A stretch of DNA of 64,000 nt, from the NCBI GenBank assembly GCA_020849795.1, contig JADZFR010000023.1, positions 1 through 64,000 on the forward strand, in the 5' to 3' direction. Position numbers and translations under genes: made by a program. The DNA comes from Planctomycetota bacterium. GTDB taxonomy: Bacteria > Planctomycetota > UBA8742 > UBA2392. This document shows positions 7,429 through 16,858 of the stretch, one piece after another (position 1 is the stretch's first letter; every line of letters begins with the position of its first letter). The notes beneath the pieces are model-generated. The model searched no databases. It saw only the letters and a program-made list of their open reading frames with translations, and was not told where the DNA came from.

Positions 7429-9135
7429 TCAAGTCTGCAGCACGCCGGTCTTGTATTCGGGCAGGTCGGGGTTATTGGCGCTCATGCTGATCGCCTGAAT
7501 CAGCGCCCCGCGCGTTTCTTCAGGCTCAATGATCGCGTCCAGCCACAGGCGGGCAGCGCCATACGCCGGATGCATCGCGTCGGTGTAGCGCTTGCCGATG
7601 TCGGCCAGCAAGGCCTTGGCTTCCTCGGCGCTGACCTCTTTGCCCTGCGCCTTCATCTTGCTGATCTGCAGCGTCAGCAAGGTGTTGCTTGCCGCTTCTC
7701 CGCCCATCACCGCATAGCGTGCCGACGGCCACGCGGCGATGTAGCGCGGCCGGTAGGCGCGGCCGCACATCGCGTAGTGACCTGCCCCGAAGCTGCCGCC
7801 GACGATGATGCTGAACTTGGGCACCACGCTGTTGCTCATGGCGTTCACCATCTTGGCGCCCTTGCGGATGATGCCGTTATGCTCAGATTCCGGCCCGACC
7901 ATGAAGCCGTTCACGTCATGCAGAAACACCAGCGGCACGCCCATCTGGTTGCAGTCCATAATGAAGCGCGCGGCTTTGTCCGCGGCGTCGTGGTAGATCA
8001 CGCCGCCGGTTTCCCAGGGCTTGTCCTTGTGGCGGATCGTCTCTTTCTGGTTGGCGACAATGCCCACGGCCCAGCCGCCGATGCGGGCGAACCCGCAGAC
8101 CAGCGTCTTGCCGTAGTCGGGCTTGTACTCGTGAAACTCGCTGGCATCGACGATGCGGGCGATCACCTCGAGCATTTCATAGCCGGCGTAGGGGCTGACC
8201 GGGATGATGCCCCGCAGTTCACGGGCATCATAGGCGGGCTCGCGCGAAGCCTCGCGGTTGAAGGCGGCCCGGGGGCGTGTGGCATACATGCCGACCAGGG
8301 AACGAATCTTGTCGATGCACTCTTCGTCGGTCTTGAGCACGTAGTCGGCTGTGCCTGACTTTTCGGCGTGCACGCGCGCGCCGCCGATCTCTTCGTTGGT
8401 GACATTCGCGCCCGCGGTCTTGGCGGCTTTGGCCAGCGCCGCGGCGGCCAAATACATGCCGCTGCCCTCAGTCATCAGCACGGTATCACACAGCACGGGC
8501 AGGTATGCGCCGCCGGCAACACACAGGCCCATCACGGCGGCGATCTGCGGGACGCCGGATGCCGAGATGCGGGCCGCATAGTCAAAGACCTTGCCGAAGT
8601 CGTCCTTGTCAGGAAACACTTCGTCCTGCAGCGGCAGAAACACCCCGGCGCTGTCCACCAGGTAGACCAGCGGCAGGTGGTTCTCCATTGCCACGCGCTG
8701 GGCGCGCAGGACCTTCTTGCTGGTCATCGGGCAGAAGGCGCCTGCCTTGATGGTGCTGTCGTTGACCACCAGCATGCAGTCGCGGCCTTGTACCTGGCCC
8801 ACGCCCGTGATCACGTTCGCGCTGGGAATGCCCCAGTCGTCGTACATGCCCAGGCCGCCATACAGGCCGTACTCAAGCCAGCCGCTGTCTTTGTCGAGCA
8901 GTCGCGCCACGCGCTCGCGCGGCGGCAGCAGTCCTGCCTCTTTCTTCTTGGCGATGGCCTTGGCCCCGCCACCGTCGCGCAGCCTGGCCGAGCTCTTGCG
9001 GTGGCCCTCGCAAAGGGCGTCCATGGCTGCGACGTTGGCTTTGAAGGCTTCGCTGTCCATGCGGGCCTTGCTGACCTTGTTGGGGATTCGGTCGGCGGGA
9101 ATCTGAAACGCCTTTGCCTTGTCTGCCTGCGCCAT
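7429..9135 (-). CDS. Biotin-dependent acyl-CoA carboxylase, carboxyltransferase (beta) subunit, MCC-like
   Basis: The 568-residue protein transfers CO2 from biotin to an acyl-CoA. It has the tandem crotonase-like halves: N-terminal with VYLVDSAGVFLPLQDEVFP and the oxyanion-hole GLCVAGGAYLP, C-terminal with FLHDVNGFMVGPESEHNGI and GGSFGAGHYAMCGRAY. The LVDSAG...LQ.EVFPDKDDFGKVF stretch is closest to 3-methylcrotonyl-CoA carboxylase beta subunits, which act in leucine breakdown; propionyl- or geranyl-CoA are alternatives. The ATG at 9135 is followed by the family's usual N-terminus; the longer open frame upstream is antisense to the P-type ATPase start. No biotin carboxylase subunit is in the window. 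Confidence 0.93.
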   Translation of the reverse strand: MAQADKAKAFQIPADRIPNKVSKARMDSEAFKANVAAMDALCEGHRKSSARLRDGGGAKAIAKKKEAGLLPPRERVARLLDKDSGWLEYGLYGGLGMYDDWGIPSANVITGVGQVQGRDCMLVVNDSTIKAGAFCPMTSKKVLRAQRVAMENHLPLVYLVDSAGVFLPLQDEVFPDKDDFGKVFDYAARISASGVPQIAAVMGLCVAGGAYLPVLCDTVLMTEGSGMYLAAAALAKAAKTAGANVTNEEIGGARVHAEKSGTADYVLKTDEECIDKIRSLVGMYATRPRAAFNREASREPAYDARELRGIIPVSPYAGYEMLEVIARIVDASEFHEYKPDYGKTLVCGFARIGGWAVGIVANQKETIRHKDKPWETGGVIYHDAADKAARFIMDCNQMGVPLVFLHDVNGFMVGPESEHNGIIRKGAKMVNAMSNSVVPKFSIIVGGSFGAGHYAMCGRAYRPRYIAAWPSARYAVMGGEAASNTLLTLQISKMKAQGKEVSAEEAKALLADIGKRYTDAMHPAYGAARLWLDAIIEPEETRGALIQAISMSANNPDLPEYKTGVLQT

Positions 9136-9250
9136 GGAAGCTCCGTGAATCGGCGGAAGATAGCGGACGCGTCGCCCCACTGAAAGGGCCCCGCCCCTTT
9201 GCGTTTTGCCCTGCCGCGTTTTGCCTTGCATGCAAGCGTAGTCGCAACCA

Positions 9251-11929
9251 ATGTTGCGCGCGATGGGTGCGCTCCCCCAACAACACTGGCACGCCATGCC
9301 GGCCGCCGACGTGCTGCGGGCACTTGATGCCGATGCCGGGGGACTGACCGCCGCGCAAGCCGACGCGCGCATGGCAGCCCATGGCCCCAACGAGTTGCCG
9401 TCCAAGCCGCCGCCACCCTTCTGGTGGGTGTTCATTCGCCAGTTCAACAGTCCGCTGATTTACATCCTCGCCGCTGCCGCGGTCTTTTCAGTGGCCATCG
9501 GCGAGTTCACGGACGCCGGATTTGTCGTTGCTGTCATGCTGGTGAACGCGATCATCGGCAGCATCCAGGAAGCCAAAGCCGAGAAGGCATCCAGCGCCCT
9601 GCAAAAACTCATCGTGACTCGCGCCACCGTCGTTCGCGACGGCGAAAGCCTTGAGCTTCCGGCGCGCGAACTGGTGCCCGGCGACGTCGTCTGGCTCGAA
9701 AGCGGCAACCGCGTGCCCGCCGACATCCGCCTGCTTTCAGCCCACGGCCTGGAAGCCGACGAGTCGCTGCTGACCGGCGAATCGCTGGCCGTGAGCAAGA
9801 ACTCCGCATGGGTCGGCCACGATCGCGCCACGCTGGGCGACCGTCGCAACATGTGCCACGCGGGCAGCGTGGTGGTGCGGGGCCGCGGCCGCGGCGTCGT
9901 GGTTGCGACTGGCGGCACGACCAGCGTCGGCGCGCTTGCGTTGGACGTTACCGGTCGAGAAGCCGGCAAGCCCCCGCTGCTGGTGCGCATGGAAAAGTTC
10001 ACGAAGTTCATCGGCATTGCGGTGCTGGCGTCGGCGGCGCTGGTGGCATTGCTGGGCGTGCTGATCCAGAACAAGAGCTGGGGCGAAATGTTCATGGCCG
10101 CGGTGGCGCTGGCGGTAAGCGCGATTCCCGAGGGCCTGCCGGTGACACTGACGATTGTGCTGGCGATTGCGACCTCACGCATGGCGCGACGCGGCGTCGT
10201 GGTGCGCAAGCTGGCGGCCGTCGAGGGCCTGGGCAGTTGCACCATGATCGCCAGCGACAAGACAGGCACGCTGACGGCCAACGAGCTGACCGTCAAGCTG
10301 GTCATGCTGCCTGACGGTCACGAAGTCGAAGTCAGCGGCGTGGGCTACGCGCCGACAGGTGAAGTCAGCGGCGAGGTTGACCCGGCGTTCATTCGCGCCT
10401 GCGTGTTGTGCAACGAAGGCACGCTGCACCGCGCTGAAGACGGCTGGCACTGGCGCGGCGACCCGACCGACGTTGCCCTGCTGGCGCTGGGCCAAAAGGC
10501 AGGCGTGACGCGCGAAGGACTTGAGGCGGCGCACCCCCTGGTCAACCAGATCCCGTTTGAGCCCGAGCACAAGTATGCCGCGACCTTTCATCGCGACGCC
10601 GGCGACACGCTGTGCTGCGTCAAAGGCGCCCCTGAGCGCGTGCTGGACATGTGTACCTGGGCGCGCAAGGGCGGCGACCCCGCCAGGCAAGCCATGGCCG
10701 ACGCGGCGGCGCACCTTGCGGCGCGCGGCTTTCGTGTACTGGGCATCGCCGACGGGCATGGCCAGTCCGTGGATCAGGCTGCCGCGCCGCCCGAGCCAAA
10801 GGGACTGCGCTTTCTGGGCTTCGTGTGCATGATCGATCCATTGCGCGAGGGCGTGAAAGACGCTGTCGCCGCGTGCCGCAAGGCGGGCATCACCGTCGCG
10901 ATGGTCACCGGCGATCACCCGGTCACCGCGCTGGCGATTGCGCGCGAACTGGGCATGGCGGATGCGCGCGATCAGGTGCTTTCCGGCGGCGAGATCGAGA
11001 AACTCTCGCCCGACGAACTGCAGCAGCGCATCGCCGTCACGCGCGTGTTTGCCCGCACCAGCCCGCAGCAGAAGCTTGCCATCGTCAACGCCGCCCGCGC
11101 AGCCGGGCACTTTGTCGCTGTCACCGGCGACGGCGTGAACGACGCGCCCGCGCTGCGCGTTGCCAACATCGGTGTCGCCATGGGCAAAAGCGGCACCGAT
11201 GTCGCACGCGAAGCCGCCGAGCTTGTAATCAGCGACGACAACTTTGCAACGATTGTGGCCGGCGTTGAGGAAGGCCGCGTCGCGTACGACAACCTGCGCA
11301 AGGTCATTTTCCTTCTTGTGAGCTGCGGCGCCGCCGAAGTTGTTCTGGTGCTGCTGGCGGTTGCCGCCGGTTACCCGTTGCCCCTGCTGCCGGTGCAACT
11401 GCTTTGGCTGAACCTTGTCACCAACGGTATTCAGGACAAGGCGCTGGCGCTTGAGCCGCGTGAGGGCGACGTGCTGGACCGCAAGCCCAAGCCGCCCAAT
11501 GAGCGCATCTTCAACCGGTTGATGATTGAGCGCGTGCTGTTGTCAGCCGCGGCCATGGGTGTCGCCGGTTTTGCGCTGTTCAAGGTGCTGCTGGACAGCG
11601 GCATGGAAGAGTCGATGGCGCGCAACATTGTGCTGGCATTGTTCGTGCTGTTTGAGAACGTCCACATCGGCAACGCGCGCAGCGAAACGCGCAGCCTGTT
11701 CACAGTCTCGCCGCTCAAGAATCTGTGGCTGGTGGCGGCGGCGTTGGGAGCGTTCGGCCTGCACTTTGCGGCCATGCACATCCCGTACATGTCGAACTTG
11801 CTGGGCGCATCCCCGCTGGACCTGCGGACATGGGCCACACTGGCCGCCATCGCGCTGGGCCTGCTGGCAGTGATGGAAGTACACAAGCTCGTTCACCGCA
11901 TTCTTGCGCAAGGGCCGGCGCGCGCGTGA
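9251..11929 (+). CDS. P2-type cation-transporting ATPase
   Basis: The 892-residue pump belongs to the SERCA/PMCA-like P-type ATPases, probably exporting Ca2+ or another cation across the inner membrane. Order: N-terminal cation_ATPase_N domain (LTAAQADARMAAHGPNELP), actuator with TGES (about 175), phosphorylation motif SDKTGTLT (about 335), nucleotide-binding domain with KGAPERVL, hinge TGDGVNDAP (about 630) and a C-terminal six-helix bundle. ATGs at 9251 and 9263 are both possible. The gene diverges from the carboxyltransferase with a 115-base gap. The transported ion cannot be fixed by eye. Confidence 0.95.
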   Translation: MLRAMGALPQQHWHAMPAADVLRALDADAGGLTAAQADARMAAHGPNELPSKPPPPFWWVFIRQFNSPLIYILAAAAVFSVAIGEFTDAGFVVAVMLVNAIIGSIQEAKAEKASSALQKLIVTRATVVRDGESLELPARELVPGDVVWLESGNRVPADIRLLSAHGLEADESLLTGESLAVSKNSAWVGHDRATLGDRRNMCHAGSVVVRGRGRGVVVATGGTTSVGALALDVTGREAGKPPLLVRMEKFTKFIGIAVLASAALVALLGVLIQNKSWGEMFMAAVALAVSAIPEGLPVTLTIVLAIATSRMARRGVVVRKLAAVEGLGSCTMIASDKTGTLTANELTVKLVMLPDGHEVEVSGVGYAPTGEVSGEVDPAFIRACVLCNEGTLHRAEDGWHWRGDPTDVALLALGQKAGVTREGLEAAHPLVNQIPFEPEHKYAATFHRDAGDTLCCVKGAPERVLDMCTWARKGGDPARQAMADAAAHLAARGFRVLGIADGHGQSVDQAAAPPEPKGLRFLGFVCMIDPLREGVKDAVAACRKAGITVAMVTGDHPVTALAIARELGMADARDQVLSGGEIEKLSPDELQQRIAVTRVFARTSPQQKLAIVNAARAAGHFVAVTGDGVNDAPALRVANIGVAMGKSGTDVAREAAELVISDDNFATIVAGVEEGRVAYDNLRKVIFLLVSCGAAEVVLVLLAVAAGYPLPLLPVQLLWLNLVTNGIQDKALALEPREGDVLDRKPKPPNERIFNRLMIERVLLSAAAMGVAGFALFKVLLDSGMEESMARNIVLALFVLFENVHIGNARSETRSLFTVSPLKNLWLVAAALGAFGLHFAAMHIPYMSNLLGASPLDLRTWATLAAIALGLLAVMEVHKLVHRILAQGPARA

Positions 11930-11969
11930 AATGACAGGGCGCACGCCGGGGACTCCCCGAGAGGACAAC

Positions 11970-12464
11970 ATGGAACCCGAAGCTTGGACCAGTGTCGGAA
12001 CGCCGCTGATTGAGCAGGACGCCGAGTATCTTGAATCGCTGATTTCCGCCCACGGCTACCCGACACGCGTGCGCGAACTTTCCGAGAGCCCGCAGGCCGA
12101 ATTGGGACGCAGCTTTGCCGTGCAGGTCAAGGCCATGCACCACCGGTTCGCGCTCGAGATTCGAGCCAACGAATTTCCTGAGCCCGGCGACAAACAGTCC
12201 GAAGAAAGGGCCGAAGTTGCCGACGCCAGAACCGGAAAACGCCTGCGCGTCGCCAAGCCGCTTGGTGCAGCCGTGGTCGGGGTGCTGGCCGGCATGCGCG
12301 TAGGCGCCAAACTGCGCGGCGGAGCACTGGCCACGATTGGTGTCGGCGCATTGTTGGGTCTGATCTGCGCCGTCGCGGTAATCTTCATGGGCGGAAGTGA
12401 AAGCAAGCCCGGTGAAACCGCCGAAGTCGCCAAAGATGACCAAAAGCATAACCCGAAACGTTAA
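11970..12464 (+). CDS. Unknown protein, tandem paralogue A, with C-terminal TM segment(s)
   Basis: The 164-residue protein has an N-terminal domain of about 60 residues (WTSVGTPLIEQDAEYLESLI, GYPTRV, then a beta-like stretch ending FALEIRANEF). It continues with a charged linker, Gly/Ala-rich hydrophobic segments (AAVVGVLAGM, ALLGLICAVAVIFMG) and a polar tail. The N-terminal domain is repeated in the next gene. GAGAGGAC precedes the ATG. The domain is unknown to me; the gene follows the P-type ATPase by 40 bases and may be co-transcribed with it. Confidence 0.75.
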   Translation: MEPEAWTSVGTPLIEQDAEYLESLISAHGYPTRVRELSESPQAELGRSFAVQVKAMHHRFALEIRANEFPEPGDKQSEERAEVADARTGKRLRVAKPLGAAVVGVLAGMRVGAKLRGGALATIGVGALLGLICAVAVIFMGGSESKPGETAEVAKDDQKHNPKR

Positions 12465-12482
12465 GGCCCCGCCGCCGGGGCC
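12465..12482 (+). terminator. Short GC hairpin after paralogue A
   Basis: GGCCCCG and CGGGGCC form a 7-bp stem with a CCGC loop directly after the stop codon. There is no U-tract, so it is at best a weak or processing hairpin. Confidence 0.35.
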
Positions 12483-12574
12483 ACTCGGTCTGCCTACCAC
12501 CACAGCCGGGGCCGATGCGCGCCGAGCCGCGCCAAGTATAATGTCCGGTCGATTCGAGCTTTTGGAGCACTGCC

Positions 12575-12856
12575 GTGAATTCGCAAGGATGGTCCCGAGT
12601 AGGTCTCCCGCTCAAAGAACTGGACGCAGAGTTTCTTCGCGACCTGATTCATTGCGCCGGCTATCCCGCACGCCTGGAGCGCCTGACGATCCCCGCCGAG
12701 ATTGAACACGGACGCGACTGGTGCACGCTGGTGCGGCACGAAGACCTTGACGTGGCCATCGCAATTCGCGACCGGAACTTCGACGGGCCCACGCGCCGAC
12801 CCACCAAGCGCTGGCGGCTTACCGGCCTGCTGCGCCGCCGCAAACCCGCGGCATAA
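12575..12856 (+). CDS. Unknown small protein, tandem paralogue B (soluble)
   Basis: The 93-residue protein matches the N-terminal domain of the preceding gene: W-S-x-V-G-x-P-L-x-E-x-D-A-E-x-L, then GYPAR, then an LDVAIAIRDRNF strand where A has ALEIRANEF. It ends in a basic tail and lacks the TM part. Start is GTG 12575 with GGAG eight bases upstream. It probably arose by duplication of the domain. Its stop lies six bases from the stop of the convergent lipoprotein gene. Confidence 0.72.
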   Translation: MNSQGWSRVGLPLKELDAEFLRDLIHCAGYPARLERLTIPAEIEHGRDWCTLVRHEDLDVAIAIRDRNFDGPTRRPTKRWRLTGLLRRRKPAA

Positions 12857-12862
12857 CAGTCG

Positions 12863-14350
12863 CTATTGCACGACGATTGTAAACGCGCGTGTTGCTGCGT
12901 TTCCGGCCGAGTCCCTGACCTGTACGGTGAAGTTGTATGTTCCCGGGGTCAGGGGCGTGCCGCTGATTGTGGTCGCGCCTGAGTCCGTTGCGGCACTTGC
13001 GACATAGATCGGCGCGCTTGCCTGCGCCGCAATCTCTGTGCAGGTGAACAGCTCGCTGCCATCGGCGCTGTAGCAGATCGCTTCGTACTGCTGGCCGCCG
13101 GTGATTGCGAATGCCGTGCCGGCCTGGCTGAAGATGTCGTCGAAAGTGCCGCCCGCGGGGCGGGCGTACTCACGTGCCGTGCCGTACCCGCGCAGCACGA
13201 CGCGCCGCGCATCCAGGCTTGCGTCGCCCGCAGTCAGCGTGCCGTCAAATGTGCCCGATGCGGTGACCTGTGCCAGCGTCACGGGCGAGCCGCTGGTCCA
13301 CGTCGCGCTCAGCGGCATCGGAAATTTGTGCACGCGCGGCGCACTGCCCACTTTTTCGACCAGGTACGGCGTGCCGGTTTCCCAGTCCACGAGCATGGTC
13401 TCGCAGTTCTGGCTGCCGCCCGGGTACACGAAGAAGTACGTGTCGTGGGCGGCTGTCACAATGCTGCCCGGCGCGGACGGCACTGTCGGCTCTGCAACCC
13501 GGTGAATGCGGCAGTTGGTGCGGTTGATCGCGTTGTCGCCCACGTCGCCGATGTAGATGTAGTCGACGCCGCCCGGGCCGGGGCCGAGCGCAATATCCTC
13601 CCAGTCCTGCGCCGTCGTGCTGAGCTGATAACTTTGCAGCACATTACCCTGCGCGTCGATCGCGTAGAACTCTGGCGCTGCGCCGCTGTCATCATGCACC
13701 CAGAACACGCCGGGCTGGCTGCGGCTTGCCACCATGCCCGAAACCTCGGAAAGCCGCCCGCCGCCCAGGGACTGGTCCAGGTTGCCGGAAAAACTGAAGG
13801 CGCCCCAAGTCAGCGAGTTGTTCTTGCCGTCAAGGGTCAGGCCCGGGGGCAGGGTGCCGATAGAGACGCTCCATGTGTACCCGATGCCGCTGCCGCCGGT
13901 GGCATACAGGTTCTCGGCATAGGGGCTGACCGTTGAACCGCCGGGCAGGCTGAACGTGGTGATGACCAGCGGGGCGTTGTTCAGCACAACGATGGAAAAC
14001 GCCTGCGTGTGCACGAATGTCCCGAAGGTCAGCGAAATCTCAAACGGAAAGTTGCCGACGACGGTTGGTGTCCCGCTGATCTGCCCCGAGCCGGCTGCGC
14101 CTGTCAGCGACAAACCGTTCGGCAGGGCGCCGGACGAAACGCTCCAGAGCAGCGTTGGCTCGCTTGAGTTCGGCCCGATGTACGCCAACTGCTGCGTATA
14201 CGGCAGGATCAACCCGGCATCGGCCAGCAAGCCGGGGGTGATCGAGTACAGGATCGTGCCGACGGACCCGGACTTGGATTGTTCGGCATCATCGCCGCAG
14301 GCAGCCAGCACGATAGCCAGCAGCATGGCAACGGGCATGAATCGGCGCAT
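12863..14350 (-). CDS. Secreted lipoprotein with Ig-like putative (He_PIG) domains and a propeller-like insert
   Basis: The 495-residue protein has a lipoprotein signal (LLAIVLAAC, Cys at about 18). Two He_PIG-type Ig domains follow (GALPNGLSLTG...ISGTPTVVG). A third opens with IGTLPPGLTLDGKNNSLTW but is interrupted. About 270 residues of a propeller-like module follow (LSEVSGMVASRSQPGVFWVHDDSG, WEDIALGPGPGGVDYIYIGDVGDN). The strand that should complete the third Ig domain (TISGTPLTPGTYNFTVQV) comes only at the end. The start is ATG 14350 with GGAGG upstream. It probably acts at the cell surface; ligand unknown. Confidence 0.82.
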   Translation of the reverse strand: MRRFMPVAMLLAIVLAACGDDAEQSKSGSVGTILYSITPGLLADAGLILPYTQQLAYIGPNSSEPTLLWSVSSGALPNGLSLTGAAGSGQISGTPTVVGNFPFEISLTFGTFVHTQAFSIVVLNNAPLVITTFSLPGGSTVSPYAENLYATGGSGIGYTWSVSIGTLPPGLTLDGKNNSLTWGAFSFSGNLDQSLGGGRLSEVSGMVASRSQPGVFWVHDDSGAAPEFYAIDAQGNVLQSYQLSTTAQDWEDIALGPGPGGVDYIYIGDVGDNAINRTNCRIHRVAEPTVPSAPGSIVTAAHDTYFFVYPGGSQNCETMLVDWETGTPYLVEKVGSAPRVHKFPMPLSATWTSGSPVTLAQVTASGTFDGTLTAGDASLDARRVVLRGYGTAREYARPAGGTFDDIFSQAGTAFAITGGQQYEAICYSADGSELFTCTEIAAQASAPIYVASAATDSGATTISGTPLTPGTYNFTVQVRDSAGNAATRAFTIVVQ

Positions 14351-14505
14351 GCGTCCTCCTGCACTATGGTAGCGCGATCGGGTCATCGTTCGCGTGCTGA
14401 ATTCTATGGATTCACGGCGATGGCCGGTACATGGCTGCAATTCACGAAATCGAAAAGGGGGGTGCCCAAGTCCCTGCCGCGCTCCCCGAATCGGCCCTTC
14501 GTTGC

Positions 14506-16005
14506 TCAGGCCGCCGGCAAGTCCGCGCGCCGGATAATGCGGGTCTGGTGGAAAGCTTTCATGGTGGTCGGGTAGATTTCAGTCAGTGCCACGCGTCGGC
14601 CGGGCTCGACGATCATGCTCATGTGCTTGCGTGTGATGTCGTTGGGGTGCTGCAGCCCAAGCGCCCGCACAATCATCATCACGTCGTGGTGAATTGCCTG
14701 CATGTAGTTGGAAACGCGCACACTCTTGCTTTCGGGGTCAAGGCCCCGCGTCAGCCACCGGCTCTGGGTCGCAACGCCGGTCGGGCAGTGGTTGGTGTTG
14801 CACAACAGCGCCTGGATGCACCCCAGGCTGAACATGAAGCCGCGCGCGATGTGGCACAAGTCAGCCCCCAGCCCCAACGCGATGGCGGCGCTGGCCCCGG
14901 TAACAATGCGGCCGCTGCCGATGACTTTGACCTTCTGGCGCGCACCCTCTTCGCGCAGCACGTTGTCGGTGATGACCAGTGCCTCTTGCAGGCTGATGCC
15001 CATGTGGTCGGACAGCGACATCGGCGCCGCGCCCGTGCCGCCCTCAGCGCCGTCTATGATGATGAAGTCCGGCCCGTCGTCGTGGCCGGCGATGTAGCGG
15101 GCGACCTCGCGAATGAACTCGTCGCCCCCGAGCACGCACTTGAAGCCTGCGGGTTTGCCTCCGCTCAGGTCACGTACCCGGTTCAGGAAACGCATCATGC
15201 CGGGCACGTCGTTGAACTCGGCGTGGCAGTTGGGGCTGTGGCAGTCCTCTCCCATCTTGATGCCGCGAATGCGTGAGATCTCGGCAGTAACTTTTTCCCG
15301 GGGCAGCACGCCGCCTTTGCCCGGCTTGGCGCCCTGCGCCAGTTTCAGGTACACGGCCTTGACCTGGTCGCGCGATGCGACGGCCTTGAATTTTTCTTCG
15401 TTGAAGGTGCCGTCTTCGTTGCGGCAACCAAACTTGCCGGGCCCGATCTGGTAGAACAGGTCGCCGCCGCCGGCGATGTGGTAGTCACTGACACTGCCTT
15501 CGCCGCTGCTCATGTACCCGCCGGCAAGCTTGGCGCCCTTGCTCAGGGCCAGCACCGCGTTTCGCGACAACGCGCCGAAGCTCATGCCGCTGATGTTGGC
15601 GATGTACTTCACTGCGTATGGCTTGAGGCGGTTGGGCCCCAGAATCACCGGCTGCATTTCGTCGCTGGCGTGCAGGTCGGGCGTGGGAAAGGGTGCGGGG
15701 TTGAACTTGATGACGCCCGGCCCCTCCTGGTCAACCTGTGTCCCGAAGGGCACCGTGTTGCTCAGGCCCTTTGCAGCGCGGTACGCCCAGCTGCGCTGCA
15801 GCCGCGTAAACGGTCGCTCGGAAAGGTCGCTGGTGACGATGTACTGACGCAGCGGCGGGCCGAGCTTTTCGGCGATGTAGCGGAAGCGACCGAAGAACGG
15901 AAAGTTCCGGATGATCGTATGCTTGCGCTGAAACACGTCCCACAGGGTGCTGAACGCTGTGTAGCCGCCAATCGCAATCAGTAACCACGCCCACCAAGGC
16001 AGCAT
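14506..16005 (-). CDS. FMN-binding glutamate synthase (GltB)-like protein, membrane-anchored
   Basis: The 499-residue protein begins with a TM helix (WWAWLLIAIGGYTAFSTLW). The rest is a glutamate-synthase FMN/alpha-beta barrel: ANISGMSFGALS, the GGYMSSGEGSVSDYH loop, FIIIDGAEGGTGAAP and VIGSGRIVTGASAAIALGLGADL. Then comes the 3Fe-4S motif C-x5-C-x4-C (CIQALLCNTNHC). It lacks the amidotransferase domain of true GltB, so it belongs to the 'FMN-binding glutamate synthase family' of uncertain substrate. AAGGAG precedes the ATG. Confidence 0.92.
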   Translation of the reverse strand: MLPWWAWLLIAIGGYTAFSTLWDVFQRKHTIIRNFPFFGRFRYIAEKLGPPLRQYIVTSDLSERPFTRLQRSWAYRAAKGLSNTVPFGTQVDQEGPGVIKFNPAPFPTPDLHASDEMQPVILGPNRLKPYAVKYIANISGMSFGALSRNAVLALSKGAKLAGGYMSSGEGSVSDYHIAGGGDLFYQIGPGKFGCRNEDGTFNEEKFKAVASRDQVKAVYLKLAQGAKPGKGGVLPREKVTAEISRIRGIKMGEDCHSPNCHAEFNDVPGMMRFLNRVRDLSGGKPAGFKCVLGGDEFIREVARYIAGHDDGPDFIIIDGAEGGTGAAPMSLSDHMGISLQEALVITDNVLREEGARQKVKVIGSGRIVTGASAAIALGLGADLCHIARGFMFSLGCIQALLCNTNHCPTGVATQSRWLTRGLDPESKSVRVSNYMQAIHHDVMMIVRALGLQHPNDITRKHMSMIVEPGRRVALTEIYPTTMKAFHQTRIIRRADLPAA

Positions 16006-16133
16006 GCCGGTCTCCTTGCAACATTGCCGATGTGCGGGCAGCGCCCAGTATGTGACGCCCGCGGTTGGCGATTGTGGATTGCGGACAGGCGATTGCCTAC
16101 GCCCAAGCTGAGGGCTTGAGGTTTGAGTGGCGC

Positions 16134-16550
16134 TCAGCCGTTCGTGCGGGGCACGCGATCAGCGTTCTCGTTGATGGCTGCATTGAGCAGTTTGACGAAC
16201 TCCTGGCCGCTGAATGGTTTGGCGAGGAACGCGTAGATGCCCATCATGACGGCGCGTTCCAGCTCGGCGGGGTAAATGTCGCCGGTCAGCAGGACGATTG
16301 GTGTCGAGCGATGAACCATGGACTGCCGCACGGCGGCAATGACGTCGATGCCGGTTCCGTCCGGCAGGTCGTAATCGACGATCACTACGTCAGGCGCGTT
16401 CTGGGTAAGGATCTTCTCTGCTGATTCCAATGAGTTCACACGCAAGCTGGTCGCACCGACACTCTCGACCAGTGCCTCACAGCGAGAAGCGGAATCGGTG
16501 TCGTCCTCGATGATCAGGACGACGGACTGGCGGGCGCGAGTATCGTGCAT
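16134..16550 (-). CDS. Single-domain response regulator (CheY-like receiver)
   Basis: The 138-residue protein is one receiver domain: acidic pocket LIIEDD, phospho-acceptor Asp in VVIVDYDLPDG (about residue 61), Thr in IVLLTGDIYP and Lys in FLAKPF. No output domain is attached, so it must signal by protein contact, as CheY or Spo0F do. No kinase gene is adjacent. GGAG lies about nine bases before the ATG. Confidence 0.93.
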   Translation of the reverse strand: MHDTRARQSVVLIIEDDTDSASRCEALVESVGATSLRVNSLESAEKILTQNAPDVVIVDYDLPDGTGIDVIAAVRQSMVHRSTPIVLLTGDIYPAELERAVMMGIYAFLAKPFSGQEFVKLLNAAINENADRVPRTNG

Positions 16551-16858
16551 CGGTGTGGCTCCGTGGCGGTGTCAGCAGAAAAGGTTGTCAATACACGGCG
16601 TATTGTCCAGTGCCATGTGTGGTTTGACACAACGGTGACAAATACCATATCGGACTATTGTCACTTACTGCTCTAAACTCGCAAATTCAGGGGCTCCGGA
16701 GAGACTTTTCAACGGCAAGCACCGCGGTGCCACTGAGTCATGAATATCACGCCATCGTCATTAATACAACAATACGAGTGATTTTTTATCTCGCAAGGTC
16801 TTTTCGTGCGCCGATCCCATAAAGTCACTTCAACAAACAGTTTACACCATACGCTCGA
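16551..16858. other. AT-richer intergenic region
   Basis: About 300 bases with no credible ORF separate the aro operon from the response regulator; base composition is clearly less GC-rich than its surroundings. It holds an inverted repeat CAATAC-ACGGC-GTATTG (16589-16605) about 40 bases upstream of the response regulator start, a possible operator. I could not identify a convincing -35/-10 pair. Confidence 0.4.
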
